From an uncultured Lachnospiraceae bacterium (GTDB lineage Bacteria; Bacillota; Clostridia; Lachnospirales; Lachnospiraceae): DNA of 64,000 nucleotides. The translations under genes and the position numbers were made by a program. Under the pieces are notes generated by a model, which had not been told where the DNA came from, did no database searches, and saw only the letters and a program-made list of their open reading frames with translations. Below are positions 18,301 through 27,694 of the stretch, in pieces (positions within the stretch are counted from its first letter, which is position 1; each line of letters starts with the position of its first letter). Where the stretch lies: assembly GCA_944384025.1 (NCBI GenBank), contig CALWRS010000005.1, positions 1 to 64,000 on the forward strand. Direction: 5' to 3'.

Positions 18301-19686
18301 CTACATTTCCGACCATGTGTGGAGTTGATTGCGATTGATTTCCAAAATTTGCAGCATCGCCTGTTTTCCCGGTGCGCCAAGCGTGCCTCTTTTTTCCACG
18401 CACGTGGAAAGTGAAATCGCGTCGTAGATGTCTTCGTCAAATACCGGACTGATGGAGCGAAACTCCTCTAATGTCAAGTCGTCAAGGGCGCATTTTTTCT
18501 CAATGCACAGCAATACGAGCTGACCGACGATGCCATGCGCATCGCGAAACGCAACGCCATGGTTGACGAGATAATCGGCAGCGTCGGTTGCGTTTGTAAA
18601 ACCGCCTGTCGCGCTTTTTTTCATTTGCTCTTTACGAAATGTTGCCGTCTGTAGCATTCCGTCAAAAAGGCTTAGGCAGCCTTTTGCGGTGTCGATTGCG
18701 TCAAAGGACAGCTCTTTATCCTCCTGCATGTCTTTGTTGTAGGCAAGCGGCAGCCCTTTCATCGTCGTAAGTAAAGAGATAAGCGCAGCGTAAACACGTC
18801 CTGTCTTTCCGCGAATCAGCTCGGCAATGTCCGGATTCTTTTTTTGCGGCATAATGCTGCTTCCGGTTGCAAACGCATCGTCCAGCTCCACAAAGCGGTA
18901 CTCGTTGGAGTTCCAAAGAATCATCTCTTCGCAAAAGCGACTCAAATGCATCATAAGGATAGAGAGCAAGGAGAGCAGCTCAAGCAAATAATCTCTGTCG
19001 GAAACGGAGTCCATGCTGTTTAGCGTAGGGCCGTCAAAGTCAAGCAGCCGAGCGGTATATGCTCTGTCAAGCGGGTACGTCGTCCCTGCTAAGGCTCCTG
19101 CGCCCAAAGGGCAGTAGTTCATTCGTTTGCGAAGGTCAAGCAAGCGGTCAAAATCCCGCTTAAACATTTCCATATAAGCGCCAAGGTGGTGCGAAAGCGT
19201 AACCGGCTGCGCTTTTTGCAGGTGCGTAAAGCCCGGCATAAATGTATCAAGGTGCTCTTCCATGAGTCCCTGAAGCGTATGCATAAGATGCAGTAAAAGC
19301 GCTTTTAGTTCTTTTATTTCGTCTCGTACATACAGTTTCATGTCAAGCGCTACTTGATCGTTTCGACTCCGGCCCGTGTGCAGTTTTTTCCCTGCTTCGC
19401 CGATTCGCTGAATCAAATGCGCCTCAACGAAGCTGTGTATATCCTCGTAAGTACCGTCAATTGGCAGCGCTCCCAAGGCGATGTCCTGCTCGATAGACGT
19501 AAGACCGGCAACAATTTTCTCCCGTTCCTCCTCCGTGAGGATTCCCTGCTTTGCAAGCATCGTTACATGTGCAATGCTGCCGCGAATATCCTGATGATAA
19601 AATTTCTGGTCAAAGCCGATGGAAGCGTTGAAGTTGTGTACCAGTTTGTTGGTCTCTTTTGTAAAACGACCTCCCCAAAGTTTCAT
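18301..19686 (-). CDS. argH: Argininosuccinate lyase
   Basis: ArgH splits argininosuccinate into arginine and fumarate, the last step of arginine synthesis. The 461-residue protein begins MKLWGGRF and carries the fumarase-superfamily signature GSSIMPQKKNPD (about residue 280), with the catalytic Ser in it, and HTGRSRNDQ (about 105-113). A GGAGGGAAAT site precedes the ATG. It lies 16 bases after the DUF1624-like gene in a reverse unit, separate from argG and argJBD. Confidence 0.98.
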   Translation of the reverse strand: MKLWGGRFTKETNKLVHNFNASIGFDQKFYHQDIRGSIAHVTMLAKQGILTEEEREKIVAGLTSIEQDIALGALPIDGTYEDIHSFVEAHLIQRIGEAGKKLHTGRSRNDQVALDMKLYVRDEIKELKALLLHLMHTLQGLMEEHLDTFMPGFTHLQKAQPVTLSHHLGAYMEMFKRDFDRLLDLRKRMNYCPLGAGALAGTTYPLDRAYTARLLDFDGPTLNSMDSVSDRDYLLELLSLLSILMMHLSRFCEEMILWNSNEYRFVELDDAFATGSSIMPQKKNPDIAELIRGKTGRVYAALISLLTTMKGLPLAYNKDMQEDKELSFDAIDTAKGCLSLFDGMLQTATFRKEQMKKSATGGFTNATDAADYLVNHGVAFRDAHGIVGQLVLLCIEKKCALDDLTLEEFRSISPVFDEDIYDAISLSTCVEKRGTLGAPGKQAMLQILEINRNQLHTWSEM

Positions 19687-19702
19687 ATTTCCCTCCTGAA
19701 AT

Positions 19703-20413
19703 TTATTTATTGTTTATCCAGAGCAAAAGTTGAATTCCTCCTAAAAACAAAGGAGGATGCGCCAGATACAAATACAAAGAATAGCGCCCGCACCATTCCA
19801 AAAAGCGCCAAAGCGGTGAAAAAAGCTTAGGCCTTAAAAAAAGCGAGCGTCGCTTCCCATAAACGGTTTTTCCAAGGAAAACGCCGATTAAAAAGTAGCC
19901 AAAGTGTGGAATAATCGGAAAATAATCAAACGAGGAAAAACCTTTGTACAAAAATCCGAGCGGCACGAGAAGGCGCGTTTCCACGATTGGCAGTTCGGTA
20001 AAAAACCCGAAATACAAAAGGAAAGCGGCTGGCAAAAGCAAAACCCACGCCGGAAGCTTTTTGTACAGTGGGTACGTAATCATGCAAAAAGAAAGCAGAT
20101 GCAAAATACCGAACACGATTGCCATTTCCGGAAAAAGCACATACGTCACAAGCGTTATCACAAGCGCTACCGGGATAAGGAAAAGCCCGCGCCGGACGGG
20201 GTGGTGCCCAAGCGTTACGCATACGCCGGAGAGGAGAATAAAAAAGCAGCTGCCATATTCTTTTAAAATCCGGTAGATAGGATTCGTAATTTCCTCTCCA
20301 AGGTAAAATTCCGAAACAAAATAAAGAAAATGAATTACAATGACGCAGAGGATGAGAAATCCGCGCAAAGCGTCCAGCTCCCAAAGGCGCGAACCTTCGT
20401 TCTTTTCGTTCAA
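19703..20413 (-). CDS. DUF1624/HGSNAT-like membrane protein
   Basis: This 236-residue membrane protein resembles the heparan-alpha-glucosaminide N-acetyltransferase catalytic-like (DUF1624) and acyltransferase-3-type families. Its N-terminus LWELDALRGFLILCVIVIHF has the typical E-D-x-x-R-G motif at the start of the first helix. About seven membrane helices follow, with a late WCGRYSLYLYLAHPP segment common in these acyltransferases. The start is TTG 20413, seven bases after AAAGGAG. It probably acylates an envelope sugar, but the substrate is unknown. argH follows directly. Confidence 0.75.
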   Translation of the reverse strand: MNEKNEGSRLWELDALRGFLILCVIVIHFLYFVSEFYLGEEITNPIYRILKEYGSCFFILLSGVCVTLGHHPVRRGLFLIPVALVITLVTYVLFPEMAIVFGILHLLSFCMITYPLYKKLPAWVLLLPAAFLLYFGFFTELPIVETRLLVPLGFLYKGFSSFDYFPIIPHFGYFLIGVFLGKTVYGKRRSLFLRPKLFSPLWRFLEWCGRYSLYLYLAHPPLFLGGIQLLLWINNK

Positions 20414-20487
20414 TTAACGTCTCCTTTTCTTTAAAACAGCTGACAAGGTATCAAAAACTACGTGTGGCGGAAATTAAAACCACATTT

Positions 20488-20517
20488 TTGTTGCTTTTTT
20501 GCTGAGGATAGTATACA
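20488..20517 (+). promoter_or_regulatory. Candidate promoter of hemolysin III gene
   Basis: TTGTTG (20488-20493) and TATACA (20512-20517) are 18 bp apart; an alternative pairing uses TTGCTT at 20491. The start of transcription would be about 35 bases before the ATG. Confidence 0.45.
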
Positions 20518-20559
20518 CTAAAAACAGGGAAGTGGAAAGCAGAAATTGGAGGTGTTCTC

Positions 20560-21219
20560 ATGAAAGAAGCTAAGAGGGAAAAAATCGGACTTCCGGATTA
20601 TTGGTTGAGCGAGGAGCTCATTAGCGCAATTTCTCACGGAGCAGGCGCGGCGCTTGCTATTTCGGCACTTGTGCTCTGTGTTGTCCGCGCAGCGGGAAGC
20701 GGAGCGTTTTCCGTAGTAAGCGCCTGCATTTACGGAAGCTCCATGATTCTTGCGTATCTTATATCCTGCATTTATCACGCGCTTGCGAGAAATCGCGGGA
20801 AGAAAGTGTTCCGCGTGCTTGATCATTGCAGTATTTTCCTGCTGATTGCGGGGACTTACACACCGTTTACACTGCTTCCTTTGCGGGGAGCGGTTGGCTG
20901 GACTTTGTTTGGCGTTGTTTGGGGACTGGCTGTGCTTGGCATTGCCTTTGACGCCATTGACCTGGAGCGTTTCAGCAAGCCGGCGTTTGTCGTATACTTG
21001 CTGATGGGGTGGTGCATTGTGCTCGTCTTTCCGGTTTTGTGGGCGAGAGTTCCAAGCCGCTGCGTAGGCTTATTGCTGGCCGGAGGCGTTGCTTATACGC
21101 TTGGCGCAGTGCTCTACGGAATCGGCTCTAAAGTTCGCTATATTCACTCTGTGTGGCATTTTTTTGTACTGGCAGGCAGTATCGTTCACTTTTTCTCCAT
21201 TTATCTGTACATCCTTTAA
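20560..21219 (+). CDS. Hemolysin III family (PAQR-like) membrane protein
   Basis: This 219-residue protein has seven membrane helices and matches the bacterial hemolysin III/YqfA branch of the PAQR superfamily. The family pattern is seen in LISAISHGAGA (helix 1), SCIYHAL (the conserved S-x3-H) with LDHCSIFLLIAGTYTPF and the C-terminal HSVWHFFVLAGSIVHFFS, whose histidines form the putative metal site. Despite the name, haemolysis is doubtful; roles in lipid homeostasis have been proposed. GGAGGTG precedes the ATG. It is a single-gene unit converging on the amidohydrolase gene with only 10 bases between stops. Confidence 0.92.
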   Translation: MKEAKREKIGLPDYWLSEELISAISHGAGAALAISALVLCVVRAAGSGAFSVVSACIYGSSMILAYLISCIYHALARNRGKKVFRVLDHCSIFLLIAGTYTPFTLLPLRGAVGWTLFGVVWGLAVLGIAFDAIDLERFSKPAFVVYLLMGWCIVLVFPVLWARVPSRCVGLLLAGGVAYTLGAVLYGIGSKVRYIHSVWHFFVLAGSIVHFFSIYLYIL

Positions 21220-21229
21220 AAGCGTACGG

Positions 21230-22027
21230 TTATTCGGACAGCCCAAGAAGCCCTGCCGCGTTTTTCCAGCAGATTTTTTGCAAGAGCTCTTCGGGAAGCG
21301 AAAGCTCCTTTAATATTTTAAGCGGCTCCGATTGTGAAAACCAAGGAGAATCGGAGCCGTAAAGCAAACGGTTCGGGTCGTGACTTAAGAGCATTTCGTG
21401 GTATGCAAGGGGCGTTGCGGCGCTATACGCGCTGCTGCAATCCAGATATACCGGCTTTCCTGCAAGCAGGCGCATTGCTTCCGAAAGTTCGCCAAGTCCG
21501 CCAAGGTGCGCCAAAATAAGCGTTCCCTCGGTAAGCTGCGGCAGTATGGCCGCAATGCGGGAAGCTTCCGAGAAGTGAATCTCCGGCGATACAGGGTCAA
21601 AACCGGCGTGTACAAGCACCGCCAGACCGCAGGAAAACGCTTCGTTAATTGTTTGGATGCTCTCAGGCGCGTCAATCGGACGCTTCATATAATCAAAATG
21701 CAATTTAATTCCGGGAATGCCGCCGTCTTTTAACCGGCGATATTCCCGTTTTTTATCTTCGTAGTCCACATGCATCGCACCAAAAGAAAACAGGCCTTCC
21801 TTGCCGTTTTGTGAAAGAGCGATGTTGTTCATCGTTTCTACTTGGCCCGGTTTGGTCGCTACCGGCATCAGCACGGAATAATCCACGCCTTCGCGGCGCA
21901 TAGAGGAAAGCAGGTCGCCCTTTGTGCCGTTTAGCGCCGGCGTCAGACCGCTGATGGCAGCCATTTTCGGAATGGCGCGGGCGGCAAGTTCATCTGGAAA
22001 AATATGGCAATGAAAATCAATTAACAT
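21230..22027 (-). CDS. Amidohydrolase family 2 protein
   Basis: This 265-residue TIM-barrel metal enzyme belongs to the amidohydrolase-2 group (ACMSD/uronate-like hydrolases and decarboxylases). The metal ligands are visible: DFHCHIFPD (residues 4-12), HAGFDP (about 140), AHLGG (about 173), and YGSDSPWF (about 224-231). AAGGAG precedes the ATG. It has its own strong promoter and a hairpin leader. The substrate is unknown. Confidence 0.85.
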   Translation of the reverse strand: MLIDFHCHIFPDELAARAIPKMAAISGLTPALNGTKGDLLSSMRREGVDYSVLMPVATKPGQVETMNNIALSQNGKEGLFSFGAMHVDYEDKKREYRRLKDGGIPGIKLHFDYMKRPIDAPESIQTINEAFSCGLAVLVHAGFDPVSPEIHFSEASRIAAILPQLTEGTLILAHLGGLGELSEAMRLLAGKPVYLDCSSAYSAATPLAYHEMLLSHDPNRLLYGSDSPWFSQSEPLKILKELSLPEELLQKICWKNAAGLLGLSE

Positions 22028-22062
22028 AAGGATCTCCTTGATTGTAAATTTAAAAGTCTTAT

Positions 22063-22088
22063 CGCAGGTCGCTTGGCGACGATCCTGC
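22063..22088. repeat. Hairpin in the amidohydrolase leader
   Basis: CGCAGG-TCGC pairs with GCGA-CGAT-CCTGCG around a TTG loop, with a small bulge. It lies between promoter and start of the amidohydrolase gene on the minus strand, and has no T-run. It resembles in style the hairpins at 1-75. Role unknown. Confidence 0.5.
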
Positions 22089-22092
22089 GTTC

Positions 22093-22121
22093 AAAATACT
22101 CTTTGTTTCCGCGTTTGTCAA
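22093..22121 (-). promoter_or_regulatory. SigA promoter of the amidohydrolase gene
   Basis: On the minus strand TTGACA (22116-22121) and TATTTT (22093-22098) are 17 bp apart. It is back-to-back with the iorA promoter. Confidence 0.78.
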
Positions 22122-22145
22122 GCCAATGTAGGCCGGTTGGAATTG

Positions 22146-22174
22146 TTGCAAAGCGCCCCGAAAAATGCTATAAT
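22146..22174 (+). promoter_or_regulatory. SigA promoter of the iorAB operon
   Basis: TTGCAA (22146-22151) and TATAAT (22169-22174) are 17 bp apart, and TGC precedes the -10 (extended form). Transcription should begin about 30 bases before the GTG start of iorA. Confidence 0.85.
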
Positions 22175-22209
22175 TACGCGAAAATAAAATGCACTTATGG
22201 GAGGCAGTT

Positions 22210-23949
22210 GTGGAAGACAGGAAAATTATGCTTGGAAACGAGGCGATCGCGCGCGGCGCGTGGGAGGCGGGAGTGAAAGTATCCGCCGCTTATCCGGGAA
22301 CGCCAAGCACGGAAATCAGCGAGAATATTGTAAAGTATGAGGAAATATATGCGGAATGGTCGCCAAATGAAAAAGTAGCCATGGAAGTAGCTATCGGCGC
22401 TTCCCTTGCGGGCGTGCGGGCCATGGCTTCCATGAAGCACGTCGGCGTAAACGTAGCCGCCGACCCGCTTTATACAGCGTCGTACATTGGCGTAACCGGC
22501 GGCCTTGTTTTAGTGGCGGCAGACGACCCCGGCCTTTACAGTTCACAAAACGAACAGGACAGCCGGGCGGTAGCAAGAGCGGCAAAAATACCGGTGCTGG
22601 AGCCGTCGGACAGTCAGGAAGCCAAAGACTTTATGAAATATGCCTTTACGCTTAGCGAAACTTACGACACCCCGGTTATGCTTCGTACCACGACGCGGCT
22701 TTCGCATTCGCAGGGCGTTGTAGTACTTCAGAAAAGGCAGGAGATTCCCGATCGGCCGTACGAAAAAAACATAAAGAAAAACGTTATGATGCCTGCAAAT
22801 GCAAAGGTTCGGCATCAATACGTAGAAGAAAGAGAAAAGCGTCTTGCGCAGGACGGAGCGCAGCTTCCGGTCAACCGCGTGGAATACGGCGACAGGAAGA
22901 TGGGAATTATTACCTCGGGAATTCCGTACCAATACGTTAAAGAAGTTTGCCCGAACGCCTCCATCTTAAAGCTCGGCCTTGTAAACCCGCTTCCGCGCAA
23001 AATGATTGAAGAGTTTGCGGCGCAGGTAGAGACGCTCTACATTGTGGAGGAACTGGATCCGATTATCGAGGAGCAGGTTCGCTCTTGGGGAATTCCTGCA
23101 ATCGGCAAGGAAATTTTTACGGTACAAGGAGAATACAGTGCGAATATGCTTCGCAGCAAGCTTCTGGGGCAGAAGATAGAAGCGAATCCGGCGGCGGACG
23201 TTTTGGTGCGCCCACCGATTTTGTGCCCGGGCTGCCCGCATCGTTCGGTCTTTTACGCGATGCAAAGGCTGGGGCTTCACGCCGCGGGCGATATTGGCTG
23301 CTATACGCTTGGAGCCGTAGCGCCGCTTAGCGTAGTCGATACGACCGTTTGTATGGGCGCCTCCATCAGCACGCTGCACGGAATGGAAAAGGCAAAAGGA
23401 AAGGAATTTGTAAAAAATTGGGTCGCTGTAATCGGAGACTCCACTTTTATGCATACCGGCGTCAACTCCTTGATGAATATGGTTTATAACCAGGCAACCG
23501 GAACGGTTTTGATTCTTGACAATCACACAACCGGAATGACGGGACACCAGGACCACGCAGGAACGGGCCGGACGCTTAGAGGCGATATTGTCGCCGCGAT
23601 TGACGTAGTCGGCCTTTGCAAGGCGATGGGCGTGCCAAACGTTGTTGTCGTAAACGCTATGCAGCAGGACGAATTGTGCAAAGTGCTGAAGGAAGAAACC
23701 GCAAAGGACGAGCTGAGCGTGATTATCGCGCAATATCCGTGCGCACTTCTTGGCAAAAAGAAGGTGACGCAGGTGTGCCGTATTGTTCCGGATAAATGCA
23801 AGCAGTGCGGAATGTGCATGAAACCGGGCTGCCCTGCCATCACAAGGAAAACGGACGGCAGCATACGGATTGACGATACGATGTGCAACGGCTGCGGGCT
23901 TTGCGAACAGCTTTGCAAATTTGGCGCTATACAAAAGGAGGAGCGTTAG
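22210..23949 (+). CDS. iorA: Indolepyruvate:ferredoxin oxidoreductase alpha subunit
   Basis: IorA with IorB oxidatively decarboxylates aryl pyruvates (from Trp, Phe, Tyr) to aryl-acetyl-CoA and reduces ferredoxin. The 579-residue protein has the N-terminal pyrimidine-binding domain (YPGTPSTEI at about residue 28), the TPP-binding CPGCPHR (about 342), GDIGCY and GDSTFMHTG (about 410), and two C-terminal 4Fe-4S motifs, CKQCGMCMKPGCP and CNGCGLCEQLC. The start is GTG 22210, five bases after GGGAGG; an in-frame ATG at 22189 sits close to the -10. It leads a six-gene operon. Confidence 0.95.
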   Translation: MEDRKIMLGNEAIARGAWEAGVKVSAAYPGTPSTEISENIVKYEEIYAEWSPNEKVAMEVAIGASLAGVRAMASMKHVGVNVAADPLYTASYIGVTGGLVLVAADDPGLYSSQNEQDSRAVARAAKIPVLEPSDSQEAKDFMKYAFTLSETYDTPVMLRTTTRLSHSQGVVVLQKRQEIPDRPYEKNIKKNVMMPANAKVRHQYVEEREKRLAQDGAQLPVNRVEYGDRKMGIITSGIPYQYVKEVCPNASILKLGLVNPLPRKMIEEFAAQVETLYIVEELDPIIEEQVRSWGIPAIGKEIFTVQGEYSANMLRSKLLGQKIEANPAADVLVRPPILCPGCPHRSVFYAMQRLGLHAAGDIGCYTLGAVAPLSVVDTTVCMGASISTLHGMEKAKGKEFVKNWVAVIGDSTFMHTGVNSLMNMVYNQATGTVLILDNHTTGMTGHQDHAGTGRTLRGDIVAAIDVVGLCKAMGVPNVVVVNAMQQDELCKVLKEETAKDELSVIIAQYPCALLGKKKVTQVCRIVPDKCKQCGMCMKPGCPAITRKTDGSIRIDDTMCNGCGLCEQLCKFGAIQKEER

Positions 23950-23951
23950 GC

Positions 23952-24539
23952 ATGGAAACGAAAAATATCATGATCGTGGGCGTTGGCGGACAGGGGACGC
24001 TTTTAACGAGTCGGATTCTTGGCGGTCTTATGCTGGACGCCGGTTACGACGTAAAGCTTTCCGAGGTGCATGGAATGGCACAGCGCGGAGGCAGCGTTGT
24101 TACGTTTGTACGATACGGAGAAGCGGTAGCGGAGCCAATTGTCGAAGAAGGACAGGCCGATTTATTGATTGCCTTTGAGCGCTTGGAAGCGCTTCGCTAC
24201 GCGCATTTTTTGAAGCCAGACGGCGTTTTGGTTGTTAATGACCAGCGGATTGACCCGATGCCGGTTGTTATTGGCGCCGCCGTTTATCCGGAACAGATTT
24301 TGGAGACGCTTTCTAAGGAACACCAAGTTGTAGCGGTAGATGCGATGCGCGTGGCACGTGAACTTGGGAACGTAAGAGCGTTTAATACCGTTGTGCTTGG
24401 CGTTGCCGCAAGACATATGGATTTTGCAAAGGAGGACTGGCTTCGCGTTATAGAGCGTACTGTTCCTCAAAAAACGGTTGCGCTTAACAAAGAAGCGTTC
24501 CTTGCAGGATATCGGGAGGAAGACGAAAGGACAGCCTGA
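23952..24539 (+). CDS. iorB: Indolepyruvate oxidoreductase beta subunit
   Basis: This 195-residue protein is the gamma-type 2-oxoacid oxidoreductase domain that partners IorA. The GVGGQGTLLTSRIL motif (residues 9-22) and EVHGMAQRGGSVVTFVRYG (about 38-56) are diagnostic. AGGAGGAG precedes the ATG, two bases after the iorA stop. Its stop overlaps the PHP gene start by one base (TGATG), which implies translational coupling. Confidence 0.95.
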   Translation: METKNIMIVGVGGQGTLLTSRILGGLMLDAGYDVKLSEVHGMAQRGGSVVTFVRYGEAVAEPIVEEGQADLLIAFERLEALRYAHFLKPDGVLVVNDQRIDPMPVVIGAAVYPEQILETLSKEHQVVAVDAMRVARELGNVRAFNTVVLGVAARHMDFAKEDWLRVIERTVPQKTVALNKEAFLAGYREEDERTA

Positions 24540-25255
24540 TGAAATATAAAGTGGAGACCCATCTGCACACGAAGCAGGGCAGCGCCTGCGCGCGCATTTC
24601 CGGAGCAGAGCAGGCAAGAGCGAGAAAAGCAGAAGGGTATGACTGTATTATTGTGACAGATCATTTTTATCGCGGAAATACTAGGCCGGAGCGGAGTCTT
24701 GCTTGGCAGGAATACGTAAAGGAATTTTGTGCCGGCTACCGCGAAGCGAAAGCGGAAGGCGAGCGGATCGGTCTTCGCGTTTTGTTTGGCTGGGAAGATA
24801 ATTACAAGGGTGCGGAATTTCTTTGCTACGGACCAGACGAAGCATGGCTTGCAGCGCATCCGCAAATGCGCGACTGGACGCCGCGCCAGCTTTACGAAGA
24901 AGTAAAGGCGGCCGGGGGAATGGTGATTCAGGCGCATCCGTTTCGCCAAAGGACGTATCTGTCGCGCATTGCCCTTTATCCGGACGACTGCGACGGTGCG
25001 GAAGTATATAACCTCAGCCAGCCGATGGAGCAAAATAAGCGCGCGGTCTGGTATGCGAGGGAGTTTGGGCTACGCATGACGGCAGGATCGGACATCCATG
25101 GGATGGAAGGCATTGGCGGGGGAATGGTATTTTCTCGTCCGATTTTGACGATACAGGATTATATTCAGGCTGTTCTTGCAGGCGAGCCCTGCGAACTGCT
25201 TTGTGGAGTTGCTTCGGGGAAGGACGCAGAGTCGTCGGGTGAGGAGAATGGATGA
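24539..25255 (+). CDS. PHP-domain metal-dependent phosphoesterase
   Basis: This 238-residue protein has the PHP fold of histidinol phosphatase and related phosphoesterases. Metal-binding motifs are visible in order: ETHLHT (residues 5-10), VTDHFYRG (about 39), GWEDNYK (about 83), QAHPFR (about 132) and SDIHGMEGIGGG (about 184). The substrate is not known; nucleotide or sugar phosphates are possible. It lies between iorB and a HEAT-repeat methyltransferase gene, overlapping both, so it belongs to the same transcript. Confidence 0.85.
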   Translation: MKYKVETHLHTKQGSACARISGAEQARARKAEGYDCIIVTDHFYRGNTRPERSLAWQEYVKEFCAGYREAKAEGERIGLRVLFGWEDNYKGAEFLCYGPDEAWLAAHPQMRDWTPRQLYEEVKAAGGMVIQAHPFRQRTYLSRIALYPDDCDGAEVYNLSQPMEQNKRAVWYAREFGLRMTAGSDIHGMEGIGGGMVFSRPILTIQDYIQAVLAGEPCELLCGVASGKDAESSGEENG

Positions 25256-26735
25256 CAGAATTGTAGAAATTCAGACCGGAGAAAATGTTCGCGCAAATTT
25301 GATATCGCTTGTGGCGCAGATAAAAGAAGACAAACAGTTTCCGAAAGAGACGAAGGAGGCGCTTGAAGCGCTTTTGCCGGAATTGTTAGAAAGCGAAGAT
25401 GCAAAAATCCGGAAAAATACGGCAAAGTTAATGGGATATTGCCAAAACGAGGAATTTGCGCGTCTTTTGGTGGAAGCGTATTTGCGCGAGAAAACACTTT
25501 TTGTTCGCTCTACGTATTTGGAAGCGCTTACAAAATACCCGCTCGCGCCTTTTGCAGCGCGGCTCTCGGAAGAAAAAAAACGGCTTTTAGAACTTCCGGA
25601 GACACCGGAGAATCGGAAGCACCGCAACGAAGAGTTAAACGCTTTGACGATTCTGCTAAAAGAGCAAACGCCGGGCTCACACGAATTTACGCGAGAGCCG
25701 GTTTTGGTTCATGCACTTTTGCTTGCGGACGACGGTGCAAGGGAACTTTTGTATCAGACTTTGCAAGTGCCAAAAAAGCGCATGTTAGCGCCGGGCGTTA
25801 TGGTTCAGACGCAGCAGCCGTGGGAGTTGTTTTCTTCCCGCTTGTTTAAAGAGATCTTGTTCTTCATTCCCGGAATTTCCGAACTGCCAAGCGATCCGGT
25901 TCAGGCCGCCAGAGCCGCCAGTGCGTCCGGACTTTTGAAATTTCTTGATCGGCTGCATACCGGAAGCGGCGCATATGCTTACCGCGTTTCGCTGCGCGGC
26001 GTGCCAGAAGAAAAAAAGAGAGCCTTTTTAGTGAACTTTAGCGGAGAGCTTTTGCGCTGCACACAAATGCGCCTTATCAATCTTCCCGGAAATTACGAAG
26101 TGGAGCTTCGGTTGATTGCAAAAAAAGAAGGCGGATTTCGGGTGCTTTTAAAATGTATGCGGCTTGTGGATAGCCGGTTTGCTTACCGCAAAGAGACGAT
26201 AGCGGCAAGCATTCATCCGGTAGACGCTGCCGTTTGCATGGAGCTGGCCGCGCCTTACCTAAAAGAAGGAGCGCAGGTTCTGGAGCCGTTTTGCGGCGTT
26301 GGAACGATGCTTGTAGAGCGAAGCAAACGTGTCCCTATGGGAACGGCTTACGCGGTAGATACGTTTGGTGAAGCGATTGAAAAAGCGAGAGGGAATCTTA
26401 GACGTGCGGGTGTGCGTTGCAATTTGATTCACCGAAATTTCTTGGATTTTCGCCACGATTACCTGTTTGATGAAGTGATTACCAATCTGCCTTACGCTGT
26501 ACGTGTGGAAGATATGGCGCATATCGAGCACCTCTACCGCGCTTTTTTTCCGAAAGCGGCAGGACATTTAAAAGAAAACGGCATCCTGGCAATTTACACG
26601 AGAGATGCCGAGCTGTGCGCTAGCCTAGCGCAGGCAAGCGGATTTTCCATTTGCTTAAAAAAACGCATCCAAGAAAGAGACGCGGCGGACTGGATGATTT
26701 TTCGGAAAACACGAAAGGAAGACGAGAAACGATGA
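25248..26735 (+). CDS. HEAT-repeat/THUMP-like RNA methyltransferase
   Basis: This 495-residue protein has three parts. Residues 1-190 are helical repeats of HEAT type (pairs of helices with [14 protein letters not shown] and [13 protein letters not shown]). Residues about 235-330 look like the RNA-binding region before the TrmN/RlmL-type catalytic domain ([20 protein letters not shown]). The last part is a class I SAM methyltransferase with EPFCGVGTM (residues 346-354) and the catalytic NLPY (413-416), as in m2G or m6A RNA methyltransferases. The HEAT fusion is unusual. ATG 25248 lies inside the end of the PHP gene after GAGGAG. The RNA target is unknown. Confidence 0.8.
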   Translation: MDDRIVEIQTGENVRANLISLVAQIKEDKQFPKETKEALEALLPELLESEDAKIRKNTAKLMGYCQNEEFARLLVEAYLREKTLFVRSTYLEALTKYPLAPFAARLSEEKKRLLELPETPENRKHRNEELNALTILLKEQTPGSHEFTREPVLVHALLLADDGARELLYQTLQVPKKRMLAPGVMVQTQQPWELFSSRLFKEILFFIPGISELPSDPVQAARAASASGLLKFLDRLHTGSGAYAYRVSLRGVPEEKKRAFLVNFSGELLRCTQMRLINLPGNYEVELRLIAKKEGGFRVLLKCMRLVDSRFAYRKETIAASIHPVDAAVCMELAAPYLKEGAQVLEPFCGVGTMLVERSKRVPMGTAYAVDTFGEAIEKARGNLRRAGVRCNLIHRNFLDFRHDYLFDEVITNLPYAVRVEDMAHIEHLYRAFFPKAAGHLKENGILAIYTRDAELCASLAQASGFSICLKKRIQERDAADWMIFRKTRKEDEKR

Positions 26736-27694
26736 AACTTGGCTGTCACGTTGGAATGAGCGGAAAAGATATGTTTCTGGGGTCGGTAAAAGAGGCGATT
26801 GGTTACGGCTGCGATACATTTATGGTTTATACGGGAGCGCCGCAAAACACGCGCAGAAAGTCGATTTCGGAGCTAAATATCGAAGAAGGGCATCGCTTGA
26901 TGGAACAGGCTGGAATAACGGAGTTTGTTGTTCATGCCCCGTATATTATTAATTTAGCAAACACAGTAAACCCGGAAACCTACCGGCTGGCGGTAGACTT
27001 TTTAAAACTGGAGATGGAGCGAACAGCGGCAATGGGCGCACGTACGCTTGTGCTGCACCCGGGCTCTCACGTAGGAGCAGGGGAAGAAGCAGGACTTGCG
27101 CAGATTATAAACGGGCTAAACGAGGTGCTTGCAGCGGTTCCGGCAGATCAAAATCCTTGCTGTATCGCGCTTGAGACGATGGCGGGGAAAGGATCGGAGC
27201 TTGGAAAAAGCTTTGAAGAGCTGTCGCGAATTTACGAGGGGGTTCATGAGCGAGACCGCCTTCGGATTTGTATGGATACGTGTCATTTAAGCGACGCAGG
27301 ATATCCGGTGCGGGATGACTTTGATAAGGTTCTTTCTGAATTTAAAAAATATTTCTCTTTGGAGGAAATTGCCTGTATTCACCTAAACGACAGCAAAAAC
27401 GCGCAGGGAGCAGCAAAAGACCGGCACGAAAATCTCGGCTTTGGGACGCTTGGCTTTGATGCGCTTTGCGCTATCGTGCGGCGTCCGGAGTTTTGCGACG
27501 TGCCGATTATTCTGGAGACGCCGTATTTGCCAAAGCCGGGAGAAAAAGTCAGAGAGTTTCCGCCATATAAGCAGGAACTTTCAATGCTTCGGGATGGAAA
27601 GTTTCGGAAAGACTTGCTGGAATGGATTTGGACAGACGCAGGCGTCTTAGGTTTGGAGGGTGCGAAATGCAGCAAATCGAATGGGGAAATGTAA
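26732..27694 (+). CDS. nfo: Endonuclease IV (AP endonuclease)
   Basis: Nfo cuts DNA 5' of abasic sites in base excision repair. This 320-residue protein shows the three zinc-site regions of the family: [10 protein letters not shown] (about residue 108), ETMAGKGSE (about 147), [13 protein letters not shown] (about 179) and [26 protein letters not shown] segments split around residues 215-236. It is slightly longer than Escherichia coli Nfo because of a C-terminal tail. The ATG overlaps the methyltransferase stop (ATGA). Its own end overlaps the next gene by 28 bases. Confidence 0.95.
   Translation: MKLGCHVGMSGKDMFLGSVKEAIGYGCDTFMVYTGAPQNTRRKSISELNIEEGHRLMEQAGITEFVVHAPYIINLANTVNPETYRLAVDFLKLEMERTAAMGARTLVLHPGSHVGAGEEAGLAQIINGLNEVLAAVPADQNPCCIALETMAGKGSELGKSFEELSRIYEGVHERDRLRICMDTCHLSDAGYPVRDDFDKVLSEFKKYFSLEEIACIHLNDSKNAQGAAKDRHENLGFGTLGFDALCAIVRRPEFCDVPIILETPYLPKPGEKVREFPPYKQELSMLRDGKFRKDLLEWIWTDAGVLGLEGAKCSKSNGEM

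Noticed and set aside
22966..23934. 322-residue open frame antisense to iorA
   Set aside because: It is the mirror of a well-conserved gene, has no start signal, and its protein shows no recognisable domain.
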